Both the position numbers and the translations under genes were made by a program. Shown here in pieces: positions 33,454 to 41,729 of a stretch of 64,000 nucleotides of DNA. Position 1 is the stretch's first letter, and each line of letters opens with the position of its first letter. Source of the stretch: Lachnospiraceae bacterium (GTDB taxonomy: Bacteria > Bacillota > Clostridia > Lachnospirales > Lachnospiraceae); assembly GCA_009774625.1 (NCBI GenBank), contig VSOB01000003.1:26775-90774 (forward strand), given 5' to 3'. The notes beneath the pieces are model-generated. The model was not told the DNA's origin. It saw only the letters and a program-made list of their open reading frames with translations, and made no database searches.

Positions 33454-34470
33454 ATGGTCATTACAAAAACACCGTTCCGCATGTCTTTTTTTGGAGGCGG
33501 GACAGATATTCCGGAATTTTTCAGGGAAAACGGCGGTTCTGTTTTATCCACTACATTTGATAAATACTGCTATGTCACGGTCAGGCATCTGCCGCCGTTT
33601 TTTGACTACAAAACCCATCTGACCTATTCCAGGATGGAATATGTGGATACCTGGGAGGAGATACAGCATCCTGCCATCCGCAGTGCCATGGAATATCTGG
33701 ATATGCACAATGTAAGGCTGACTTATGAGTCAGATCTGCCCGCCAAGTCCGGACTGGGCACCAGCAGTTCCTTTGTGGTGGGGATGCTCAGTTCCTTTTA
33801 CGCATTAAAGGGGCAGTATGTGGATAAAAAAAGGCTGGCGGATGAGGCCATCTACATTGAGCGGGAAATGTGCGGGGAAGCAGGAGGATGGCAGGACCAG
33901 ATCGCGGCTGCTTTCGGCGGACTGAACAGAATCGATTTTCGCGGCAATGGATACGAGGTGCATCCTCTGATCATGTCCCGGCAGAGAAAGCAGCAGTTAA
34001 ATGACAGGCTGCTGATGTATTTCACCGGCTTTACCAGGTTTTCCGCAGAAATCCAGAAAAAGAATCAGACAGCCGCCAGGGAAAACAGGAGCAGGCTGAG
34101 AGAGATGCAGGCGCTGGTGGAGGAAGCGGAACATATCCTGACAGACCAAAGCGCTGATCTGAACGGGTTCGGCAGGCTGCTGAATCAGACCTGGAAACTG
34201 AAACGGGGAACCGGCAGCCAGGTTTCCACACAGGCCATTGACCTGCTGTATCAGAAAGGCATAGAAGCCGGTGCGGTGGGAGGAAAACTGCTGGGCGCGG
34301 GAGGAGGCGGATTTTTATTGTTTTATGCAGAGCCTGACAGAGCGGCGGCAGTGAAGGAAGCCATGAAAGACCTGCTGTACATTCCGTTTCGTTTTGAGGA
34401 GGGCGGAAGCCAGATCATACACTATACAGCGGAGACGCCATATCCGGCGGTATGTGATATAAAGCGGTGA
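33454..34470 (+). CDS. hddA: D-glycero-D-manno-heptose 7-phosphate kinase-like GHMP kinase
   Basis: 338 residues. GHMP kinase family: start TKTPFRMSFFGGGTD, the ATP loop DLPAKSGLGTSSSFVVG (about residues 95-110) and the C-terminal GGKLLGAGGGGFLLFY. This form, with FFGGGTD at the start, is that of HddA/WcbL, which makes heptose 1,7-bisphosphate from heptose 7-phosphate in the GDP-heptose pathway. The GmhA-like isomerase gene follows, which supports the role. Fucose kinase-type GHMP relatives are longer. GmhB and HddC genes are not in the window and would have to be elsewhere. Confidence 0.85.
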   Translation: MVITKTPFRMSFFGGGTDIPEFFRENGGSVLSTTFDKYCYVTVRHLPPFFDYKTHLTYSRMEYVDTWEEIQHPAIRSAMEYLDMHNVRLTYESDLPAKSGLGTSSSFVVGMLSSFYALKGQYVDKKRLADEAIYIEREMCGEAGGWQDQIAAAFGGLNRIDFRGNGYEVHPLIMSRQRKQQLNDRLLMYFTGFTRFSAEIQKKNQTAARENRSRLREMQALVEEAEHILTDQSADLNGFGRLLNQTWKLKRGTGSQVSTQAIDLLYQKGIEAGAVGGKLLGAGGGGFLLFYAEPDRAAAVKEAMKDLLYIPFRFEEGGSQIIHYTAETPYPAVCDIKR

Positions 34471-34548
34471 AGGCCGGAAGTCAGAACAAAAATGAACGGA
34501 AAAGGAAAGAATCATAATGCAAAAGCTGTCAGATGAGGAAACAGAGAG

Positions 34549-35223
34549 ATGTTGGATGAAAAACTGAACCGCCATATGGAAGATCTGATCAAACGCTATC
34601 ACCGGCTTGGGACTGTCAGAAAGGAGATCGAACAGGCCTATCTGATGATGGAAACCTGTTATAGAAATCAGGGTAAGCTCCTGATCGCGGGAAACGGAGG
34701 CTCCGCTGCAGATTCGGAGCATATGGCAGGGGAATTGATGAAGCGGTTCCGGCTGGGACGCCCGGTGAGCCGGGAGTTTGCGGAAAAATTAATAAGTGTG
34801 GATGCGGTCAGAGGCGCGGTACTGGCAGAACATCTGGAACAGTCACTGATGGCGATTCCGCTGGTGGCCCATGAAGCGCTGACAACGGCTTATATGAATG
34901 ATGTGGATGAATCGGGGGTCTTTGCCCAGCAATTGTTTGGCTATGGAACGGCCGGGGATGTATTTCTGGGTATTTCCACATCCGGCAACAGCAAAAATAT
35001 TCTCCATGCGGCAGTGGTGGCCCATGCGTGCGGTATCAAGGTGATCGGGCTGACCGGCGGAAGCGGCGGGGAGCTTAAACGGCTGTCGGATGTGGCGGTA
35101 TGTGTTCCGGAAAAGGAAACTTATCTGATACAGGAGCTGCATCTGCCGATTTACCATTGTTGGTGTATGATGCTGGAAGAGCGGTTTTTCGCCAGGGCAG
35201 ACGACGGAGGGAAGCAGGTATGA
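34549..35223 (+). CDS. gmhA: Sedoheptulose-7-phosphate isomerase (GmhA-like SIS protein)
   Basis: 224 residues. SIS-domain isomerase turning sedoheptulose 7-phosphate into heptose 7-phosphate, the first step to activated heptose. Motifs: LLIAGNGGSAADSEHMAGEL, FLGISTSGNSKNIL, VIGLTGGSGG and the C-terminal IQELHLPIYHCWCMMLEE, whose Glu and His fit the GmhA zinc/active-site residues. It is longer than E. coli GmhA by an insert (about 72-90, FRLGRPVSREFAEKL), as in capsule-type GmhA. A 16-codon frame with a stronger ribosome site begins at 34517 and overlaps the start in another frame. The end overlaps the next gene in ATGA. Confidence 0.87.
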   Translation: MLDEKLNRHMEDLIKRYHRLGTVRKEIEQAYLMMETCYRNQGKLLIAGNGGSAADSEHMAGELMKRFRLGRPVSREFAEKLISVDAVRGAVLAEHLEQSLMAIPLVAHEALTTAYMNDVDESGVFAQQLFGYGTAGDVFLGISTSGNSKNILHAAVVAHACGIKVIGLTGGSGGELKRLSDVAVCVPEKETYLIQELHLPIYHCWCMMLEERFFARADDGGKQV

Positions 35224-36089
35224 AAGCGGCGGTTGTGGGAAGCAGCGGCTATATAGCCGGTTATTTATTACAAAGGCTGAAGGAGATAAAAGAGGTGGAT
35301 ACCCTCCTTCGGATCGGCAGGAAGCAGGATGCGGACTATCTATTGGATCTGACAGAGGCAGAGGCGTTTGACTACTCTGTGCTGCAGGAAATTACTTATG
35401 TTATTTTCACGGCAGCGGTTTCCAGTCCGGACCTGTGTGCCGCAGACTATGAAGCCTGCCGGAAGGTGAATGTGGATGGCGCCTGTTATTTTATACAGAA
35501 AGCGCTGGATATGGGATGCCGGGTGCTGTTTTTTTCCAGTGATGCCGTATACGGTGATCTGCCGGGACATGTGTATACAGAGCGATCCGAAACCTGTGCG
35601 GATACGCCTTATGGAAAGATGAAAAAAGCGGTGGAGGACAGATTTCGGGAACATGCGCTTTTTAAGGCGGTCCGTTTATCTTATGTGGTTTCTGTCAGGG
35701 ACAAATTTGTGGCATACTGCATCGCATGTATGAAAAAACAGGAGGCGGCAGAGCTGTATCATCCTTTTTACAGGAGCTGTATCACGCTGGGAGAGGCAGC
35801 CGATCTGGTCATCTGGCTGATGGAACATTGGGATGCATTTCCCCACCGTTTTCTGAATGCCTGCGGTACGGAACTGGTAAGCAGGATCAGGATTGCGGAT
35901 GAAATCAATCGCATGACAAAGCAGAAACTGGAATACAGAATCACGGTTCCGTCCCCGGCCTTTTATCAGAACAGGCCCGTATGTACACAGATGGAAAGTT
36001 TGTATCTGTATCCGTATCATATATTGGAAAGAAAATCTTTTACGGAAATGTTTCAGAAGGAATGGAAAGACGGGAAGGGAATATTATGA
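35220..36089 (+). CDS. NAD(P)-dependent sugar epimerase/reductase (RmlD-like)
   Basis: 289 residues from the ATG that overlaps the gmhA stop (ATGA), with GGAGGGAAGCAGG before it. Extended short-chain dehydrogenase: VVGSSGYIAGYLL dinucleotide loop, FTAAVSSPDLC, FFSSDAVYGD and the catalytic YGKMK (YxxxK). The layout resembles RmlD/WcaG-type reductases. Between gmhA and a GDP-mannose-dehydratase-like gene it may act as the C4 reductase or epimerase that finishes a GDP-6-deoxyheptose. The substrate is inferred. Translationally coupled on both sides. Confidence 0.82.
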   Translation: MKAAVVGSSGYIAGYLLQRLKEIKEVDTLLRIGRKQDADYLLDLTEAEAFDYSVLQEITYVIFTAAVSSPDLCAADYEACRKVNVDGACYFIQKALDMGCRVLFFSSDAVYGDLPGHVYTERSETCADTPYGKMKKAVEDRFREHALFKAVRLSYVVSVRDKFVAYCIACMKKQEAAELYHPFYRSCITLGEAADLVIWLMEHWDAFPHRFLNACGTELVSRIRIADEINRMTKQKLEYRITVPSPAFYQNRPVCTQMESLYLYPYHILERKSFTEMFQKEWKDGKGIL

Positions 36090-37138
36090 TAAATCAAAAT
36101 AAAACTACGAGGGCGCTGATTACGGGAATTACGGGAATGGTGGGATCCCATCTGGCAGATTATCTGCTGGCAGAAACAGACTGGGATGTGTATGGGGTCT
36201 GCCGCTGGCGCAGTCCCCTGGATAATGTGAACCATTTGCTGGAGCGGGTCAATCGAAAAGACAGGGTGTTTTTTGCCTATGCAGATTTGAACGATACCAT
36301 TTCCCTGATGAAAACCGTGCAGGAAATCAAGCCGGATTATGTATTTCATCTGGCGGCCCAGAGCTATCCCCTGACCAGCTTTACAGCGCCGGTGGATACG
36401 TTAAACACCAATATACTGGGTACCTGCAGGCTGCTGGAAGCGCTGCGGGCAGCCCGGGAGTCAGATGCCTCATATCGTCCGGTGATTCATGTCTGTGCTT
36501 CTTCCGAGGTATTCGGCAAGATTCCGGCAGATAAGAAGCCGGAAGAGGGAATCCACGAAGAATGTCCCTTTCATCCGGCATCTCCCTATGCCATATCCAA
36601 AGTAGGAACGGACCTTTTGGGACGGTATTATGCCCAGGCCTATGGCATGACTGTGATGACCACCAGGATGTTTACCCATACAGGTCCCCGCAGAGGGGAT
36701 GTGTTTCATGAATCCACATTTGCCAAACAGATTGCCATGATTGAAAAGGGCATGATAGCGCCGGAGGTAAAGGTGGGAAATCTGAAGTCCCTGCGGACCT
36801 ATGCGGATGTGAGAGATGCTGTGCGGGCCTATTATATGCTGGTTACCAAAGATCCGGTAGCAGGAGAATATTATAATATAGGCGGTTCTTATACCTGTGA
36901 AGTGGGAGAAACCCTGCAGGCACTTTTGTCCTGCTCCCCGGAAAAAGAGAGGATCAGAATCGTCCCTGATCCGGAGCGGTTTCGGCCCATCGACGCGGAT
37001 CTGCAGGTTCCGGACTGCAGGAAGTTTAAGGAGCATACCGGCTGGGAACCGGAAATACCGTTTGCGCAGACTATGCAGGATCTGCTGGATTATTGGAGAA
37101 AACGGGTGTCCGGAGGCGAAGTATTTCTGACGAGGTAG
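36086..37138 (+). CDS. GDP-mannose/GDP-heptose 4,6-dehydratase-like enzyme
   Basis: 350 residues from ATG 36086, which overlaps the previous stop in ATGA. Extended SDR of the Gmd type: ITGITGMVGSHLADYLL, FHLAAQSYPLTSF, CASSEVFG and YAISKVGTD (catalytic YxxxK with Ser and Glu), then RMFTHTGPRRG and SLRTYADVRDAVRAYY. Gmd removes water from GDP-mannose to give GDP-4-keto-6-deoxymannose; the DmhA/WcbK subgroup uses GDP-heptose. The hddA-gmhA neighbours favour the heptose substrate. About 350 residues is the usual Gmd length. Confidence 0.88.
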   Translation: MINQNKTTRALITGITGMVGSHLADYLLAETDWDVYGVCRWRSPLDNVNHLLERVNRKDRVFFAYADLNDTISLMKTVQEIKPDYVFHLAAQSYPLTSFTAPVDTLNTNILGTCRLLEALRAARESDASYRPVIHVCASSEVFGKIPADKKPEEGIHEECPFHPASPYAISKVGTDLLGRYYAQAYGMTVMTTRMFTHTGPRRGDVFHESTFAKQIAMIEKGMIAPEVKVGNLKSLRTYADVRDAVRAYYMLVTKDPVAGEYYNIGGSYTCEVGETLQALLSCSPEKERIRIVPDPERFRPIDADLQVPDCRKFKEHTGWEPEIPFAQTMQDLLDYWRKRVSGGEVFLTR

Positions 37139-37142
37139 AAAG

Positions 37143-38354
37143 ATGAACAGTTCAGACTATCTGATCAGTGTAATCGTCCCCCTTTACCGGGGGCAGAAAT
37201 ATATGGCGAAAATGACCGCACAGATAGAAGCCTGTGCAGCGTATCTGGAAGATGGCAGGATAGAACTGGTCTATTCCAATGATGAGCCGGATGAGCAGCC
37301 GGAAAATCCGGAGACTTCTTCTGTGATTTCTGTCAGATTTTTGGAAACGGATCAAAACAGAGGGATTCATGGAGCCAGGGTCCGGGGATTTGAAAACAGC
37401 AGCGGGGAATATGTGCTGTTTCTGGATCAGGACGATAAGATCGTACCGGATTATTTTGTCAGTCAGTTACAGGCCATAGGCAGGGAGGATGCAGTGGTGT
37501 GCAATGCCGTCAGCGGCGGCAGGCTGAAATATGATGCGGACCGTTCCTTACCGGATGCTGCCAGCCGGGCCTGTATGGTTCAAAAAGGCAACCAGATTCT
37601 GTCGCCGGGACAGGTGCTGATGAAACGAAGTGCAGTCCCCGGGTGCTGGCTCCGACATATCCTGTGCCACAACGGAGCGGATGACTGGCTGCTCTGGCTG
37701 TGTATGCATGGGGAAGGAAAGCGCTTTACCGTCAACGCGAGGGTACTGTTTATCCGGGAGGTGCATTATCACAACGCATCGCTGGACTGCGGAAAGATGA
37801 CTCTGTCTGAACGGGAAGTGTACCGGATCGTGGAGGAAAACCGATTGCTGACAGATGGGGAGCGTACGGCGCTGGCGGCGCTGCTTCCCATGCTGCAGGA
37901 GCAGAGAATGCGGGAAAATGAGAAATGGAAGCGGATGTTTCTGCTGTTACGTGACTGGTTTCTCCTGGAGCATCGGGGCCTGTCTCTGGCCGGTTATCTG
38001 AGGGAACGGGGCATGTGTCTGATCGCTGTATACGGTTATGGCTATCTGGGACGGACCGTGGTGGAACAGCTTACCGGCACTGCCCAGATGAGCGGTAACG
38101 GCGGAATTGCCAGTGATAACAAGGACAGTAAAAAAGTGGAGACAGCTTACATAATCGATAAGAATGCGGCGTTTCTGCGGGCCGAAAGGCCCTGCTATAC
38201 CCTGGAGGATGCACTGCCGCCAGCGGATGGGGTACTGATCACGGTTATGACCGGGGAGGCAGGAGGGCTGGCAGAGCGGATACGGGAAAAGCTGAAAGTG
38301 CCCGTATTTTGCCTGGAAACGGTGATCGGTGAGATGACCGCAGAATATGCCTGA
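37143..38354 (+). CDS. GT2 glycosyltransferase with C-terminal Rossmann-like module
   Basis: 403 residues. Residues 1-230 are a GT-A fold family 2 transferase: ISVIVPLYRGQKYMAKM, VRFLETDQNRGIHGARVRG and the donor motif VLFLDQDDKIVPDYF (DxD-like DQDD intact). Residues about 290-400 are the cluster's Rossmann-like module: LIAVYGYGYLGRTVVEQL, AYIIDKNAA and GVLITVMTGE. No membrane segment. It probably adds one sugar to the lipid-linked repeat unit. It follows the dehydratase by 4 nt. Confidence 0.87.
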   Translation: MNSSDYLISVIVPLYRGQKYMAKMTAQIEACAAYLEDGRIELVYSNDEPDEQPENPETSSVISVRFLETDQNRGIHGARVRGFENSSGEYVLFLDQDDKIVPDYFVSQLQAIGREDAVVCNAVSGGRLKYDADRSLPDAASRACMVQKGNQILSPGQVLMKRSAVPGCWLRHILCHNGADDWLLWLCMHGEGKRFTVNARVLFIREVHYHNASLDCGKMTLSEREVYRIVEENRLLTDGERTALAALLPMLQEQRMRENEKWKRMFLLLRDWFLLEHRGLSLAGYLRERGMCLIAVYGYGYLGRTVVEQLTGTAQMSGNGGIASDNKDSKKVETAYIIDKNAAFLRAERPCYTLEDALPPADGVLITVMTGEAGGLAERIREKLKVPVFCLETVIGEMTAEYA

Positions 38355-38385
38355 TCTTATATCATAATGGAAAGAAGGACGCAAC

Positions 38386-39645
38386 ATGTCTGAGTTATCA
38401 GTGATTATCCCGGTTTACAATACAGAAGGCTATCTGAGAAAGTGTCTGGACAGCGTGAGAAATCAGACTATGCGGGATATGGAAATCATATGTGTGGACG
38501 ATGGCTCCACCGATGCAAGTCCGGATATTCTGGATGAATACGCACGGATGGATGAGCGGATCCGGGTGATCCATAAGGAAAACGGAGGGCTGGTTTCAGC
38601 CAGAAAAGCAGGGCTTGCCATAGCTTCCGGACGGTATACAGGATATGTGGACAGCGATGACTGGATCGGGGCCGATATGTATGAGACTCTCTGCAGGGTG
38701 ATGAAGGAAAGCCGGGCAGAGCTGGTTACCTGCGGCTATTATCTGGAAGGAAATTACCGGACAGAGCACCTCGATACGGTAAAAGAGGGGCTTTACCGGC
38801 AGGAGGATATGGGACATCTGCGGGAACAGACCATATATCGTCTGGAATGCCGGGAAACCGGAATCCGGGGCGGCGTCTGGTGCAAACTGTTTTGTACCGG
38901 GCTGCTGCGGAAGATACAGGCAGAGATCCCGGACGAAATTTCCATAGCGGAGGATAAACTGTGCGTTCTGCGGTATATTCTGGACTGTTCTTCGGTGTAT
39001 GTACTGAAAAAACCGCTGTATCACTGGGTGATCCGCAGATCGTCCATGTCTCATGTATCGGAGGCGCAGGATAATGACTACCTTGTCAGGGTGCACCATG
39101 TTTACCGGTATCTGACAGGGCTGTATGGGCATGTAAATTTTACGGAATCCATGCGGTTTCAGGCAGAACTTTATATAACAGAGCTGCTTTTGCTGGGCAT
39201 TAACAAAAGGATGGGATTTCAGAACAGAAATCTCCTGTGGATCGATCCCTGCTGGCTGGACCGGATTCCGCTTCACGCCCGCATCGTATTGTACGGAGGG
39301 GGAGAGCTGGCGGATACGTACAAAAGGCAACTGCGCAGCAGGCCGGATGTGACACTGAGCGCCGTGGTGGAGGAAAGCCGGGGCACAGAGGAATATAAGA
39401 AAGAGACAGTGCCTTTGGAGGCATTGGGGACGTTTGCTTATGATTATATCGTCATCACGATTAAAAACCGGGGCCGGGCGGCATATGTGAGAGAAAAGCT
39501 GCTGGGAATGAAAATTCCGGGAGAAAAAATCATATGGCATGAGCAGCCGGAAGTATACTGGCGGTACATAGAGGCAGAGCGGGAGCCGGGGAGGGGACAG
39601 GATGGAGCTGGTACGGGCAGCGGAAGAGAAACTCTTCAGAGATAA
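38386..39645 (+). CDS. GT2 glycosyltransferase with C-terminal Rossmann-like module
   Basis: 419 residues. Classic GT2 start LSVIIPVYNTEGYLRKCLDS, nucleotide motif VDDGSTDAS, and the DxD in GYVDSDDWIGADMYE. The middle (SIAEDKLCVLRYIL and PLYHWVIRRSSMSH) matches capsule-type GT2 enzymes related to EpsJ. Residues about 295-400 hold the shared module in a looser form (RIVLYGGGELADTYKRQL, YDYIVITIKNRG). The last 44 nt overlap the next gene, so translation is coupled. Acceptor and donor unknown. Confidence 0.88.
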   Translation: MSELSVIIPVYNTEGYLRKCLDSVRNQTMRDMEIICVDDGSTDASPDILDEYARMDERIRVIHKENGGLVSARKAGLAIASGRYTGYVDSDDWIGADMYETLCRVMKESRAELVTCGYYLEGNYRTEHLDTVKEGLYRQEDMGHLREQTIYRLECRETGIRGGVWCKLFCTGLLRKIQAEIPDEISIAEDKLCVLRYILDCSSVYVLKKPLYHWVIRRSSMSHVSEAQDNDYLVRVHHVYRYLTGLYGHVNFTESMRFQAELYITELLLLGINKRMGFQNRNLLWIDPCWLDRIPLHARIVLYGGGELADTYKRQLRSRPDVTLSAVVEESRGTEEYKKETVPLEALGTFAYDYIVITIKNRGRAAYVREKLLGMKIPGEKIIWHEQPEVYWRYIEAEREPGRGQDGAGTGSGRETLQR

Positions 39646-41146
39646 AAATATCATTTGTGTAGAACGGTCGGTTCCCTATTTGGAAGAGCTGTGCGACTCG
39701 TTTCCTGTTCTGGACCGGATCAGCGCTATTGTGGACCCAAATCCCCGGAATCAGGGAATCCTTTCATTCCGGAACCGGGACATTCCGGTATATGGAATGG
39801 AATTTCTTAAACAGGCGCCATTGGAGGACAGGATTATTTTAATAACCAGTGATTATTTTGAGGAATGCTTCGATCGGCTCCGGGAACTGTACGGGAAATG
39901 GCAAAAGAATCTGCCCGGCCCGGTTTATTTTTTTGCCAACCGGGAGAGCGCATATGCACTGCATTACAGAGAACTTTATGCGGATATGCCGCTGGAGCCT
40001 GTGATCGTGTTCCGCAGCGGTCCGCATGCAGACGGCTATGTAAAGGGCATGGATTTCGGAGACAATGCAAAGGCATTGTTTGACTATGCGCTTTCCATCG
40101 GACTGAACTGGGAGTATGAGCTGGTCTGGATCGTAAAATCGCCGGAGGAGTTTGCGGCGTACAGGGATGTTCCCCATGTATCGTTTCTTCCTTTTGAGGC
40201 GTCTGTCAGTGAGGAAGAAGAGGTGCGGGAGCGGTATTACCGGGTACTATGTCTGGCGCGGTATTTCTTTTTTACCGATGCCTATGGGTTTGTAAGAAAC
40301 TGCAGGAAAGATCAGGTGCGGGTACAGTTGTGGCATGGCTGCGGATTTAAAAAACGGCTCAGCCGGATACCCTGTGAACGCAGATATGAGTATATGACAG
40401 TGACCAGCCCCTGGTATGCGTCCATCCATGCGAAAGAATTTGGCCTGCGCACTGATCAGATGCTGGTGACGGGCTGTGCCAAAACAGACTGGCTGTTTAA
40501 GGACTTTCCGGGACTGACGGAGCGGCTTTCCATACCGCCCTGCCGCCGCTGTATTTTCTGGATGCCCACCTATCGTTTCAGTGAAAAGAGAATGCATAAA
40601 CCGGTGGACGGGGCGCTGTATGAGGAAACCGGCCTGCCGCTTCTGTCCTCAGGGAAGGCGCTTTTGCAGGTGGAAGAGACGCTGGCCCGGACGGATACGG
40701 TTCTGGTGATCAAACTGCATCCTTTTCAGGACAGGGCAGCCGTCCGAATCGGAGATTTTTCTCATATTATCTTACTGGAAAATGAAACGCTGTATCAAAA
40801 CCGTCTGCAGATCAATCAGGTGCTGGGATGCGCGGATGCACTGATCAGTGATTATTCCTCCACCGCGGTTGATTTTCTCATACTGGACAGACCGATGGCG
40901 TTTCTGGTGGAGGATGCGCGGCAGTATGAGGATACCAGAGGATTTGTGGTCCCGGACCTTTCCGATTATCTGCCGGGAGAGCAGGTCGGGAGTGTAACGG
41001 CATTTCTGGACTTTATCGAAGATGTGGCCCGCGGCATCGACCGGACAAAAGAAAAGCGGGCGGCGCTGCGGGAGATCATGCACAGATACAAAGACGACGG
41101 ATCCTGCAGCCGGATCCTGGAAACGCTGGGAATCATCGGAGACTGA
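39602..41146 (+). CDS. CDP-glycerol glycerophosphotransferase family protein (TagF-like)
   Basis: 514 residues, start after GGAGGGGACAGG inside the end of the previous gene. Residues 1-110 resemble the shared Rossmann-like module but have lost the glycine loop (NIICVERSVPYLEEL, SAIVDPNPRNQG, IILITSDYFEE). The rest is a TagF-type GT-B domain: VQLWHGCGFKKRLSRI, YMTVTSPWYAS, FWMPTYRF, VLVIKLHPFQDRA and LISDYSSTAVDFLILDRPMAF. It polymerises or adds polyol phosphate from a CDP carrier, the teichoic-acid-type step. As last gene of the cluster it pairs with the cytidylyltransferase that opens it. Confidence 0.88.
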   Translation: MELVRAAEEKLFRDKNIICVERSVPYLEELCDSFPVLDRISAIVDPNPRNQGILSFRNRDIPVYGMEFLKQAPLEDRIILITSDYFEECFDRLRELYGKWQKNLPGPVYFFANRESAYALHYRELYADMPLEPVIVFRSGPHADGYVKGMDFGDNAKALFDYALSIGLNWEYELVWIVKSPEEFAAYRDVPHVSFLPFEASVSEEEEVRERYYRVLCLARYFFFTDAYGFVRNCRKDQVRVQLWHGCGFKKRLSRIPCERRYEYMTVTSPWYASIHAKEFGLRTDQMLVTGCAKTDWLFKDFPGLTERLSIPPCRRCIFWMPTYRFSEKRMHKPVDGALYEETGLPLLSSGKALLQVEETLARTDTVLVIKLHPFQDRAAVRIGDFSHIILLENETLYQNRLQINQVLGCADALISDYSSTAVDFLILDRPMAFLVEDARQYEDTRGFVVPDLSDYLPGEQVGSVTAFLDFIEDVARGIDRTKEKRAALREIMHRYKDDGSCSRILETLGIIGD

Positions 41147-41161
41147 AAGCGGCGGTATATA

Positions 41162-41464
41162 TCACAGTCCGATCCCCTTCTGGGTGATGTATTTGATGCC
41201 CAGAAAGGATTTCAGCCCGAAGGTTACGGTATCCGCATAGGTGAGGCGGTAAGGCGGAAGCAGAACCCGTCCCATATGAGTGGGCTGGGGACGGAACTGC
41301 TTCTGTCTGATGAAAAAGTCAGCCTGCTTTTCACTGATCAGATGGACATGCAGCTCTGTCACCTGAAAGTCAGAGTGATCGCTGGAGATCACTTCTATTA
41401 TAATCGTTCTTTTCTGTTTTTGTCTCATGTATTTTTCAAGTGCCGGTTCATAGGTAAAGTTCAT
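41162..41464 (-). CDS. Small conserved protein of unknown function
   Basis: 100 residues on the opposite strand, starting after GGGAGGACATC, a very good ribosome site. The sequence has a basic, beta-strand-rich look: QKQKRTIIIEVISS, FQVTELHVHLISEKQADFF, GRVLLPPYRLTYADTVTFGLKSFLGIKYIT. No signal, membrane segment or motif known to me. It converges on the glycan cluster with a 15-nt gap. I treat it as a real gene because of start quality and protein-like composition. Confidence 0.65.
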   Translation of the reverse strand: MNFTYEPALEKYMRQKQKRTIIIEVISSDHSDFQVTELHVHLISEKQADFFIRQKQFRPQPTHMGRVLLPPYRLTYADTVTFGLKSFLGIKYITQKGIGL

Positions 41465-41729
41465 GATGTCCTCCCTGTGGCAGAGTTTCCGGTTTTATGT
41501 CTCTTTTATTTTACCAGATTTATATATGGATTCAAAGGGGAGGAAAATCAAAAAATAAAGCTGTTGCAATAAATTCCTGTATTCCTGTCCGGCGATATCT
41601 CCCGATTGCGCCGGATACATCCCCCCCTCTTCCGGCATAACGTAATGCCCTTGCAATGCGGAATAAAGTCATGTAAAATAGGAGAAAAAGTGTTAACTGG
41701 GAAATTTAGGGTGTAAATGGGAGAACTAT
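41465..41729. other. 265-bp gap before the GGDEF-EAL gene
   Basis: It separates divergent genes. I see an AT-rich stretch and possible -10 elements, but no promoter pair good enough to call, and no hairpin. Confidence 0.4.
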
